From NCBI GenBank assembly GCA_024180945.1, contig JAKSGN010000003.1:2914001-2978000 (forward strand): a stretch of 64,000 nt of DNA. The letters run 5' to 3'. Below are positions 1 to 8,966 of this stretch, in pieces. The notes under the pieces are model-generated. The model was not told the DNA's origin. It ran no database searches and saw only the letters and a program-made list of their open reading frames with translations. Source of the DNA: Macrophomina tecta. Lineage: Eukaryota; Ascomycota; Dothideomycetes; Botryosphaeriales; Botryosphaeriaceae. The position numbers and the translations under genes were made by a program. The first letter of the stretch is position 1; each line of letters begins with the position of its first letter.

Positions 1-940
1 CTTCAACTCCAACGCCCCCGCGCAGATGCCTGGCGGCGCGCCCGCGGCCGGCCACTTTGTCGGCGCGGGCGCGACGCAGGACGACGTGGGCACCTTCAAT
101 GGCGGCAGCTACCGCATCAGCCATCGCGATACCAATACCATTTTGACAGTGCAGTTGGCCATGGGCTGCCCGTTGACGGCGAGGCCGGGTGAGTGTTTAC
201 GCCCATTTGCTCTTTTCCGGTGGTTCGAGGCTGATTGCTTGCTTTGCTAGGTGCTATGTTCGCCATGTCCCCGACGATTACCCTGAAGGGCACCCTCAAG
301 TTCTCCCTCAAGAAGTTTGTTGCTGGCGGCGAGCTGGCGACGTCGACGTACACGGGCCCGGGTGAACTCCTGCTCGCGCCGCCGTCGATGGGCGACATTA
401 CGAATATAAGGCTGAGCGGCCAGGAAATGTGGAGTGTGAGCAAAGACGGCTTTCTTGCTTGCACGCAGGGCATTGTGAAGGAGTATAAGAGTCAGAGCTT
501 GTCGAAGGCTATGTTCTCGGGGGAAGGGTTGTTCGTGTACAAGATTTCCGGTTCGGGCATCTTGTGGGTTACGAGCTTGGGTGCGATTCTAAGGAAGGAC
601 GTCAGTATCTCCCCGTTTTCAGGACAAAAGGCATTGAAAGCTGACAATGAGGTTAGCTGCAAGAAAACGAGAAGTACATTGTCGACAACGGTCACCTCGT
701 CGCCTGGAATTGCAAGTATGCCCTTGAGCGCGTGGCGAGCGGAGGCATTATTTCGAACATGTCTTCGGGCGAAGGTCTCGTGTGCAAGTTCACTGGTGCG
801 TCGTTTATATTCCTTATCCGCTACTCGTAATTGGCATGACTAACGATATTCATACGACAGGACCCGGCACCATATTCATCCAAACCAGGAACCCTACGGC
901 TTTCTCCCAGTGGATTGGAGCACACGGCGGCGGCGTATAG
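1..940 (+). CDS. AIM24-family protein, 3' part (5' end outside window)
   Basis: The reading frame is open from base 2, so the start lies upstream. Exons are about 2-188, 251-600, 657-795 and 861-940; all introns have GT and AG ends and the joins keep frame, giving 251 visible residues. The product is rich in short beta strands and repeated glycine turns of the kind [12 protein letters not shown] near its end. That is the pattern of the AIM24/DUF124 family, whose fold resembles the TRAP RNA-binding protein. AIM24 of yeast is a mitochondrial inner-membrane protein needed for normal respiratory-complex assembly. Many filamentous fungi have extra cytosolic-looking paralogues, and no targeting signal can be checked here. 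It ends in IGAHGGGV and a TAG. Family assignment is confident; the cellular role is inferred. Confidence 0.8.
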
Positions 941-1778
941 CTATGATCTCTTATGATTCCCCTTTTACTTTCTATGTTGATGTCTTAGCACCTGACAGTC
1001 GGCTTGAGCGATGAAATTGAGATTCCCAATGTTAATCGCATGCTAAGTTGAGACCCTGTAGTGCCCCTTGCGGAATGGTGGATATTCAAAGCTGCGGCTT
1101 TTTCTATCTTTCTTTCTTTCCTTTCTTTTTAATTGATAAGACAGGGCTTCCATAACTTGACAGCATGCTTGACAACTTATCTTTGAGGTCTTTCGTATAC
1201 CATCTCAAAGCTCCGAACAATGATAAGCCTAGTTCCGGGTATTCGATCTAGTGGAAGAGTTCGGTCCCAGGTAAGCAAGTTCGGAATGTGCTTTGCAGCT
1301 CCCTAACAAGTCCTCTCATTATGATTATTATTATTATTATTTTGACTACGCCACGCGTTGACGAGTGCTTTAGGTCTCCGAGCTCACAAGACGATAGCAA
1401 CAGTGCTTCATATCGGCTCAACACCATATTCATTTCTTGTCGCGGAAGACAGATGCTTTGAGCCATATCCAAGATTTGATCGGCTCGGGCCGGTCCCAAG
1501 GAACCATGGTTAAGGGATGCGGATCCTGGGTTCCTCATACTCGAACTCGAACCAAGACAACAAGCCTTGAAAGTGACCCCTTTAGAGACTATTGGATGTT
1601 TACAACCAATAGCAATGGTGTACCATCTTCACATCAAATGAATCTCCGCACCCCGTCCTCCGTTTAGACTCAGCAAACATCTGAGAGCTCCATCTCATCT
1701 TCACTATTGAACTTGTTGCCCCCTCTTTGTTCTCAGTCAAATTTTTGGTGCCGTGCCCGCAAAGCGTGCTAGCACATC
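941..1778. other. intergenic, no gene seen
   Basis: Convergent or tandem spacer between the AIM24-like gene and the permease. It holds a pyrimidine-rich stretch near 1100-1130 and a short ATT microsatellite near 1322-1341. No reading frame with recognisable content and no RNA gene was found. Confidence 0.5.
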
Positions 1779-3835
1779 ATGTCAAATATTCACCGCATTG
1801 TTAGCTATGCTTCGAGCAGTCGCAAGAAGCCCGGATCCTGTCTCTTTGCTCCCGATCCTAACTCCATTGAACGCGGGAATACCTATAACACTTGGAAAGG
1901 GCAGAAATCTTCACAAGAGGGCCCGGAGAGTGAACCGGTACTCAAACGAGAGATGCTACCCCGCCACCTGCAGATGATATCAGTGGCTGGCGCTTTTGGA
2001 ACTGGCTTGATCATCTCCTCGGGCACGGCACTGTTGCGTGGAGGGCCCGGATCGCTGTTGCTGTCTTACCTTCTCATGGGAGCTAACGTCTACTTCGTCA
2101 TGACTGCATTGGCGGAGATGGCGACTTATGCGAGGATGGACCAAGGATTCCCAGGCTATGCGACGAGATTCGCAGACCCGGCTTTGGGGTGAGAAGGCTA
2201 CCTTGCGTTGTCGGACTTCATCAATGCCATTAGACCCACGCACTTTTCCATCAATTGCTGACTTTCAGCGCAGCTTCGCGACCGGCTACAATTACTTCTG
2301 CAAATACGTCGTCGTGCTCGCCAACAACCTGACCGCCGCCGGTCTCATCATACAATACTGGCGCCCCGATTTGAACTCGGGCATCTTCATAACGACCTTC
2401 GCCGTACCAATCATCTTCGTCAACCTCTTCCATGTCCGCGTTTTCGGTGAGACGCAATACATCGCGGGACTGGTCAAGCTGGCCGTCATGACCATGCTCA
2501 TAATCTCCTGCCTCGTCGCCTCGCTCAAGCCTATCGAGGGTCGTGGCGTCGTCGGCTTCCGCTACTGGCGAGAGGACGGTGCCTTCGGCGAGTATCTTGA
2601 GCCGGGAAATCTGGGCCGCTTCTTAGGCTTCTGGGCCGCTACGGTTCAAGCTGCGTTCGCCTATATCGGGACGGAGGTCGTGGGCGCGGCGTTCGGCGAG
2701 ACGCCGAACCTTAAGAAGGAGGTGCCCAGGGCTATCTTCTGGACCTTTTGGCGGATCGTGTTCTTTTATGTTGGGGGTGTTGTTGTATTGACAATGTCAT
2801 GCCCATATAAAAATGACATGCTAGTCGGGGCTACACACTCCAAGGCTAGTGCTGGTAGGTGGTGTTGCTCGAGGAATGTTCCGTGTTGGCTGATTGATTC
2901 GTCATCCAGCCGCCTCGCCCTTTGTCATTGCTGCTAAGCTTGCTGGGTTCGAAGTACTCCCAGACATCATTAATGCAACATTGCTTGTCTTTGTGCTGAG
3001 CGCCGCATGCTCCGGTAAGGTCAATCCCCTGTTCAAACTTTCCGTGTCCTCCTGCTGATCCAGCCATCCACCAAAAAGACATCTACGTCGCCTCGCGCAC
3101 GCTCTACGCCCTATCCAAATCACACCAGGCACCCAAACTGTTCAAGCACACCGTTTCGCCGCGCAACGCGATCGCCAGTCGCGCGCTGCCGCTGCGCCAC
3201 CGCCTGTCAAACCTATGTGTCGGCGTGCCCCTCGCCGCCGTGCTCTTCTCCTCGGCTTTCTTCCTGCTCGGCTACCTCAACGTCTCCAAGACCTCCTCCG
3301 CCATCTTCGGCCACTTGGTCTCGCTTGTCACCGTCTTCGGCGCTCTGAACTGGGTCAGCATCCTCGTGTCGTACATCTGCTTCAGCAAAGGGCTGAGCGC
3401 GCAAGGGATCGCGAGGGAGAGGCTGCCGTATCGCGGCTGGGGCCAGCCGTATGCGGCATACTTTTCGTTGGCTGTTACGGCTGCGGTCATTGCGTTTAAT
3501 GGTGAGTGCAGCTTCCGACGAGGAGACATGGCGTTCGTGGAGTCGCACAGCTGATTCGAGGTGCAGGCTTCGATGCCTTTATTCACGGATTCGATGCCGC
3601 GAAGTTCGTCACTTCGTACTTGGGGGTCATCATCTTTTTCGGAAATTATGTCGGTTGGAAGCTGTTCGCGAAGACCAGCTGGGTCCAATCCGCCAAGATG
3701 GATCTGGTCACCAATTGCAACGTTGATCTGGCGAGTCAGGATTTGCTGACGGGGCAGACGGCATCGCGGGAGGCTTTTACGGCGGGATTGGAGAATGATC
3801 GCAATGCTTGTTACCGTAATTGCGGCAAAGCTTGA
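1779..3835 (+). CDS. amino-acid permease (APC superfamily, yeast amino-acid transporter family)
   Basis: Five exons, 1779-2188, 2274-2854, 2910-3014, 3064-3501 and 3567-3835, join in frame to 600 residues. The N-terminal half has the permease signature: a hydrophilic tail, then LKREMLPRHLQMIS followed by GAFGTGLIISSGTAL, the first membrane helix with its unwound GTGL turn. Several further hydrophobic helices follow, including the segment ending ASRTLYALSKSHQAPK, which matches the conserved loop of fungal permeases. The protein should be a plasma-membrane proton symporter for amino acids, with about 12 helices. All four introns are 50-85 bases with standard ends. The substrate cannot be told from sequence. 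The ATG at 1779 is the first that gives the long cytosolic tail usual for the family. Confidence 0.88.
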
Positions 3836-4451
3836 CGTCGGAGGTGGGCTCTTGAGAGAAGTGTTTGCGGTAAGTGCGAGTATGGGATGTTAGGGGGTCT
3901 GGTTGAACTCGGGCAGAGTTATTTTTTTTTGATTATATTGTTATGCGATGATTTTATATTCTACAGGATAAATGCAGGATGACAGAATTGTAGAAATTTG
4001 GCTACGTTATCTCATATACTTACACAAGCTCCATCCGATTCAGGAAATGAGGAACCTCCAAGTGTCTTGTGGAAGTGCCACAGTTTCGATCTCGGTCAAA
4101 CGAATCTCTATTCCTGGATATATCTTACGAAAGCTCTTGGAGACTTCTTTGTTATTAAAGAGCAGCTTACTGTGCAATTGAGTTAAGGGGAGGGAAAAGA
4201 GAAGTGTTTGCGGCGGTGGGGCGCCGGGCGTGGTCCGGGCTTTCTCGCCGCGCACACACTCATCCGGCAAAAAAGCGGCCAGCCGTCAGCGCACAATGCC
4301 CCCGAATTTTGACTATGGCTGCAGGATGCCATGATCAGACATGCAAGGCAATTCGGAGTCCATGTTGGATGAGCTGGGTTTCGTAAGTACATGATTGACA
4401 GTGGCAAGCGCCGAACTCAACAACCACCTCCCAAAAGAGGTTAACAACCAC
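3836..4451. other. intergenic, no gene seen
   Basis: Spacer between the permease and the tRNA locus. It is AT-rich near 3910-3965, probably the permease 3' UTR. Short open frames here have no coding character. Confidence 0.5.
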
Positions 4452-4458
4452 GGTCTTG

Positions 4459-4469
4459 TGGTCTAGTGG
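4459..4469 (+). promoter_or_regulatory. A box of the tRNA-Pro gene
   Basis: TGGTCTAGTGG fits the tRNA A-box pattern and is uninterrupted; the first insert begins at the very next base. Confidence 0.75.
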
Positions 4470-4522
4470 GTAAGCATTCACAGCTACCAACGAGCGAGTA
4501 AACACGACTAACAACCATCGAG
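4470..4522 (+). other. insert 1 in tRNA-Pro (D loop), spliceosomal-type intron
   Basis: This 53-nt insert begins GTAAGC, holds GACTAACAA with the putative branch A at 4511, and ends CGAG at 4522. It lies after G19, in the D loop, where nuclear tRNA introns are not expected. Donor, branch site, branch-to-acceptor spacing (11 nt) and length all match the mRNA introns elsewhere in this window. Confidence 0.75.
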
Positions 4523-4540
4523 TATGATTCTCGCTTAGGG

Positions 4541-4556
4541 CACACCCTGAGTTGCT
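4541..4556 (+). other. canonical tRNA intron at position 37/38
   Basis: The 16-nt insert follows base 37 of the anticodon loop. Its ACCCT can pair with the anticodon AGGG in the precursor, as expected for a substrate of the tRNA splicing endonuclease. Confidence 0.8.
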
Positions 4557-4576
4557 TGCGAGAGGCCCCGCGTTCG

Positions 4577-4628
4577 GTAAGTCATCAATTCGATTCCTAG
4601 TGGAGGATCAAACTAACGACAACGATAG
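4577..4628 (+). other. insert 2 in tRNA-Pro (T loop), spliceosomal-type intron
   Basis: This 52-nt insert begins GTAAGT, the ideal 5' splice site, contains AACTAACGA with the branch A at 4616, and ends GATAG at 4628. It separates T-loop bases 57 and 58, so it breaks the intragenic B box of the tRNA. Its removal restores a 7-base T loop and a perfect 5-bp T stem. Confidence 0.78.
4587..4597 (+). promoter_or_regulatory. B-box-like sequence inside tRNA insert 2
   Basis: AATTCGATTCC differs from the B-box consensus GGTTCGANTCC only at its first two bases. The natural B box of this tRNA is broken by the insert, so this one could serve TFIIIC instead. It lies about 118 bases downstream of the A box, a tolerated distance. 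Function is inference. Confidence 0.45.
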
Positions 4629-4657
4629 ATCCGCGGCAAGACCCGTTGAGCATTATC

Positions 4658-4662
4658 TTTTT
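4658..4662 (+). terminator. Pol III T-run terminator
   Basis: Five T residues lie 14 bases beyond the discriminator base, with a second T-run near 4679-4684. This is the usual Pol III stop signal. Confidence 0.6.
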
Positions 4663-5017
4663 GCGTCTATATGCCTTCTTTTTTCACACCGACCCTGGGG
4701 TATTTGCTGCCTTAAGTGGACAGAAGTCGGCTTCCTTAGGAGACGTCCTGGTCCTCACATTTTTGCTTGGTAGTGCCGGCGCTCCGGTGAGCAATCCCGG
4801 TAAGCGATTAATACTAGCCCAGAGTAGGAATTTAAAGACAGCTGTAGTAGGTCATATTTGCAATCGTCGGGGGTTTATGCTCGGAATCATCGCCATACAC
4901 AAGGACTGATGTCGGATGAACACCATCGTATGGTTTCATTTTCCTCAAACAGGATGTTACAGAATTTTGCAGGCCGGTAAACTTCCTAATAACCAAGCAG
5001 AGTTATCTCCGCCAGAC
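4663..5017. other. intergenic, no gene seen
   Basis: Short spacer between the tRNA locus and the 3' end of the reductase gene on the minus strand. Nothing recognised. Confidence 0.5.
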
Positions 5018-6064
5018 TTAGGGGTTCAGCACTAGCTTGGTGCCACTGACTCCCGCCTTGAGTTCTTCCAAGGCCGCCTGCGCAGCATCCAGTCCTCCAA
5101 CGACCTTGATGCTCGGACTCGGCACGAACTCCTTCGTCTCCAGCTTCTCCTTCAGCCAATCGCCAAACACAAACCGGAAGAACTCCGCTAACTCGCCAGC
5201 ATCAGTCGGCGACATCACGAACTTGGCCTCGACCCCCTCCACCTCGGGCGTCGGCTGCGGCAGCGGCGGCGCATGCGCAATCTTGGCCCCGCCCTGCGGG
5301 TTGAGCTGCTTCAAGATCTGCTGACACTGCTCCAACGAGCCCGCGGCATCATACACCACCGTCATCGTCTCCTCCGCGCGCCTTACCGCCTCAACCACCT
5401 TCTCCACCACCTCAGCATCCCTGTAATCAAACACCCGCTTCGCGCCCAGCTTCTGCAGATACTCGTGGTGCTTGGGGCTCGCGGTCGCGTACACCGCGTA
5501 GCCGAGCAGGCGCGCGACCTGGATCGCCGCGCTGCCGACGCTCGTGGCGCCGCCCCAGACGAGGATGGCTTGCTTATCGGACGCGGCGAAGCGCGTGTCG
5601 CGCGGCACGCCGACCGTGTACAGGCCGGCCCACGTCGTCGCGACCGCCATCGGCAGCAGCGCGCCCTCGTCGAACGTCACGTGGTCGGGCAGGGGCACGG
5701 CGTTGGCGGCCGGCACGAGCACGCGGGCCTGCATGGCGCCGTAGTCGGGCAGCCCTTGCAGGAAGAAGGCGGGCGCGAAGGCGGCGACGCGCGTGCCCGG
5801 GGCGTAGGCGGGCGTGGAGGGCACGGAGGCGCCGGCGGAGACGATGGTGCCGGACACGTCGGAGCCCAGGACGGCCGGGTAGTGGGCGATGTTGAAGTCG
5901 TAGTCGCGCATCTTGTGGTCGATGGGGTTGAGGGCGATGGACTTGACGGCGATCAGCAGGTCGTTGGGGCCGGGCGTGGGCGTCGGCCGGTGTTGGACTT
6001 GGAGGGCGCTGCCGGCGCTGGGGAGGACGGCAGCAAGGTGTTGCTGGTTGTTGGCGGACGGCAT
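5018..6064 (-). CDS. zinc-binding-dehydrogenase-like enoyl/quinone reductase (MDR superfamily)
   Basis: Single exon of 348 residues. The N-terminal GroES-like domain has SIALNPIDHKMRDYD and GSDVSGTIVSAG, the usual substrate-domain motifs. The Rossmann domain has VWGGATSVGSAAIQVARLLGY, a variant of the NADPH-binding turn found in MDR proteins. The catalytic zinc ligands of alcohol dehydrogenases are absent, as in quinone oxidoreductases and the stand-alone trans-acting enoyl reductases of fungal polyketide pathways (TOXD/LovC type). No polyketide synthase lies next to it, so a general quinone or enoyl reductase is more likely than a cluster enzyme. It is probably cytosolic and NADPH-dependent. 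GC content is high throughout. The start at 6064 gives the usual short N terminus of the family. Confidence 0.88.
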   Translation of the reverse strand: MPSANNQQHLAAVLPSAGSALQVQHRPTPTPGPNDLLIAVKSIALNPIDHKMRDYDFNIAHYPAVLGSDVSGTIVSAGASVPSTPAYAPGTRVAAFAPAFFLQGLPDYGAMQARVLVPAANAVPLPDHVTFDEGALLPMAVATTWAGLYTVGVPRDTRFAASDKQAILVWGGATSVGSAAIQVARLLGYAVYATASPKHHEYLQKLGAKRVFDYRDAEVVEKVVEAVRRAEETMTVVYDAAGSLEQCQQILKQLNPQGGAKIAHAPPLPQPTPEVEGVEAKFVMSPTDAGELAEFFRFVFGDWLKEKLETKEFVPSPSIKVVGGLDAAQAALEELKAGVSGTKLVLNP

Positions 6065-7085
6065 GGTGTAGGCGGAGGGGTCGGTGTGTCTCCTTCGCTC
6101 TGGTGGGTTGTTGTCGTAGCTGCCTGTCCTCGCGCCGTGCCGTCTGCTGTCCTTATATGGTGGTCTTTATGTACTGTTGGACTTGGTGAAGACTGAGATT
6201 CTTGGGGATGGGCAGGAGCAGGAGGAGGGGGCGCCCTCTTATGCCTGCTACTGCCACGACTGAGCCTTAAATACACGAAAGTCGAACATATACTGGGACG
6301 GCTCGGAGGGTCTGAAAGCCCGAGGGCCAGCGTTGCACACCGGGGACAAGCGAATGAAGCAGGCAGGAGCTTTGTGGCTGAAGTGCTTCTGTGACGTCCC
6401 ACCGGCACCCCGGCTAAAGAGTGCCTCTTTGGCCGAGGGCGCCATCCGTACGGAACAACTACGCTGAGATAAAGTTCCACTAGAGCAACTCCCTTCGGAG
6501 TCGGTCGAACTCCACGCCGAGTCCGGTTTCTCGGCCACAGTGACGTTACTGCACAAGTACAATCCAAAGCCTGTATGTTTCTGGTTCATCAGACCATCTG
6601 GCTATCAGCCAGATGCATTTCCTAGGCAACACTGTCCTGGAACACACAGACAATGTGTCGCCTCAGATTGGCGGGGCGCGGCGCTCGCTCCATCGTGAGG
6701 CCATCCGCTCCTCTCCAACTTCCGACCCATCCTTGTATGTCACAGGCATGTGGTTTCACACGTCACGGCGAGGACATACCAGCCATGCGTGTGCATAGCA
6801 TCCAAAGTCGGCATTGTAAAAAAAAAAAAAAAAAAAAAAAAAGCTGCTGTTCTGGCAAGGGGGCTATGTGAACTGAAAAATTGAAACTCGACCGCCTATC
6901 GCTTTCCAGCAATTACTATGGTCGCATGGGTAGATTTCGTTATTTAGCGGGTCTCGTGAGTTAGGGACGCTAGGTAGCCAGTTTTGCACACAAAACCGAG
7001 TAGTTTCTCGCACCTTCTAGCCACGTTAGCAAAATGTTATTATCTTCGCATCCTTCCTTACACCTCCTGAGGCTTATCCTCCCTT
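6065..7085. other. intergenic upstream of the reductase
   Basis: Holds the reductase promoter, a perfect 21-base palindrome at 6595-6615 and an A-tract at about 6819-6842. No gene was recognised. Confidence 0.5.
6595..6615. repeat. perfect inverted repeat, 9-bp arms and 3-base loop
   Basis: CATCTGGCT (6595-6603) is followed by ATC and then its exact complement AGCCAGATG (6607-6615). It could be a cruciform or a dimeric factor site; nothing else supports a function. Confidence 0.7.
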
Positions 7086-8181
7086 ATGCCGACCGAAACG
7101 CTTGCCACCGACACGACGCTTATGGCGGCCAATAACACGGCTGCCACGACTACTACCACGCTTGCTACGCCTAAGAAGAAGCAATATAAGAACCGCGATC
7201 TAACGCGTACTAAGCGCCTCTAGTGCCTTATACTTCGCTCTATTAACTGGACGTATAAAGATATTACGGAATAGCTTAGCTATACTATACGCTAAGTAGA
7301 GACTATGTGCTAGGCTAGCTATTTAACTCTAAAGAAGAGAATAGGTAGGCACCTTAAGCTTCGCCCTAACTAAATTAACGAGCTTAAGGTCTATATCTAT
7401 AGTTCTAGATCTAACTGCCTTCTTAACTACTTTTACCTTATATACGGTCTCTTTACTTACTTTAGTATTAGTAAAGAACTAATTTAAAATACTCTTCAGT
7501 CTTTAGGCTATAAAAGATACGTGGCTCGAGCTAAGCCACTACTTAACGAGAAGAATAAGAGAGATAGATTATACTAGATACTTAATTAGTAGTTATTAAT
7601 TCTCTAGGCGGATAAAACGTGGGTAACTAGCTAGCGATACTAAAAGCGATACGTTATAAGAAAGACTAAAAAGGAGTTTGACTCTATATATATTATTTCT
7701 AAAAAGGATAAGCTAAAAGGGTAGATATTCTAGAATATCTTTATAGATAAAAAGAAAGGACCGGCTATCTTCTAAAAGAAGAAATAGGGGACTAGTAATT
7801 AGTATACATATTATAAGAGTTTTATTCCTCTTATCTACTAGGCGGTTGTTAAGAATCCACATCTTAGTTATATAAGATAGCATACCTAGATACTTAGTAG
7901 CTAAGACTAAAGCCGACCTCCGTAGACGCGGAATCCGGCTTTATCTATAGCCTATATATTTACCTAATCTTAATCTAATTAAAACTGTATAGAACTGGAT
8001 AAAGAACTAGATTAATAAGAAATACAGGCTAACGTTTAAATAGACGCAAGCAACTCTTAGAAAGATAGTATAAGATATATAAGAAGTAATTTTAGAAAAC
8101 CGGCTTTAGGAGCTTCTTAATACTATAGGACAGCGCTACCTTAATATTATCGCAGCCGAGGACGGCTATACTAAGTGGTAG
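7086..8181 (+). mobile_element. decayed Tc1/mariner transposase, RIP-like mutated
   Basis: A frame from the ATG at 7086 reads as a Tc1-type transposase with many in-frame TAG, TAA and TGA codons. Recognisable parts are a helix-turn-helix region near 7230-7380 (INWTYKDIT...), ADKTWVTS for the first catalytic Asp (near 7610), EFDSIYIISKKDKLKG near 7675, KKKGPAIF near 7750 and FIPLIY.AVVKNPHL near 7820. A one-base shift near 7860 leads into DSIPRYLVAKTKADLRRRGI, the DNAPGH-type region, and the ending IIAAEDGYTKW at about 8178. CA and TG dinucleotides are scarce and TA is very common, the mark of repeat-induced point mutation. The element cannot make protein. Terminal inverted repeats and the TA duplication were not identified. 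Confidence 0.85.
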
Positions 8182-8966
8182 ATAGTAGTAGCTAGGGGCT
8201 GAGAATTTAGTAATTTTATCATTTAAAACGTGCACGGATCCCGGTGGCGAAGCTGACCCACTAAATAACAAGATTTACCCATACGACCATAGCACAAGGA
8301 GAGCACGGAGAAGGGGGGGGGTGGCTTCAACCACAAGACCCTGAGGCTGGCAGTAGTCATCCATCGCCCTAGAAGAGAGCGGGCCTCAGAACCTTGTCGT
8401 AGGGCTGCCAGCGACGGAGCGCACACTTGGCCCTTCTGGAGCCCGACAATCCCAACTGTGGGGATCAAAGCAAGCAAGAAATAGTATAAATATTAGGTGT
8501 GGCTTCGGTATGCGCAGATCATGCGATCGCGCTGCTGCCCGGTGTTTCAGTGGCATGCATATGCTTGCTGCCGTCGATACTTTGATTGTGCGAGGCGTCT
8601 TACGTGACCCAGTCCGCCGAATAAACCGAAAGCTTAATTTATCGTGGCAATTGTGCCCGGCTCGTCACCTGTCCTCCCACCAAGCTTCTTCGCCCAAAGT
8701 TATTTGAGTCATTGCCGTCCACCTCCTTGTTTTTGCATGTGTTTAGGGCGGCGGTCTGCCTTTTCTGGCCGGTGGCCAGCGCGTAAATTCGCCTCCGCAT
8801 TTGCCTCATAGTTCGAGGCGATGCAAACTTAGGAGCTCTCTTAGCTTTCCAATGTATCCCTCGCAAGTGCGAAGTACTTATGTAGGCTGGACGTTTGCCC
8901 ATGGGCGAGTCGTAAGCTCCTCGGGTGAACAAATTATCACATCCGCTTTCCTCAACGAACACCAAG
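8182..8966. other. intergenic, MFS promoter side
   Basis: AT-rich element tail up to about 8230, then normal composition. A G-run lies near 8313-8320. No gene recognised. Confidence 0.5.

Larger units (their letters stand above)
4452..4644 (+). tRNA. tRNA-Pro(AGG) interrupted by three inserts
   Basis: Pieces 4452-4469, 4523-4540, 4557-4576 and 4629-4644 assemble into a 72-nt tRNA. Acceptor stem GGTCTTG (4452-4458) pairs perfectly with CAAGACC (4637-4643); the discriminator is C4644. The D arm begins TGGTCTAGTGG. Anticodon stem CTCGC (4530-4534) pairs with GCGAG (4558-4562) around loop TTAGGGT, anticodon AGG at 4537-4539. T stem CCGCG (4568-4572) pairs with CGCGG (4632-4636) around a 7-base loop TTCGATC. 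These stems form only if inserts 4470-4522, 4541-4556 and 4577-4628 are removed. The middle insert is a normal fungal anticodon-loop intron; the outer two resemble spliceosomal introns. Perfect acceptor and T stems argue for selection on the spliced product. Whether it is transcribed and charged cannot be seen. A degenerate pseudogene is possible but would not be expected to keep all the pairs. Confidence 0.85.

Noticed and set aside
1545..1556. B-box-like GGTTCGAGTTC on the minus strand
   Set aside because: No matching A box, acceptor stem or anticodon arm could be found on the minus strand, with or without inserts.
8280..8292. CATACGACCATAG, identical to the conserved start of fungal 5S rRNA
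   Set aside because: The match stops after 13 bases; what follows has no 5S box C or secondary structure, so it is chance or at most a tiny fragment.
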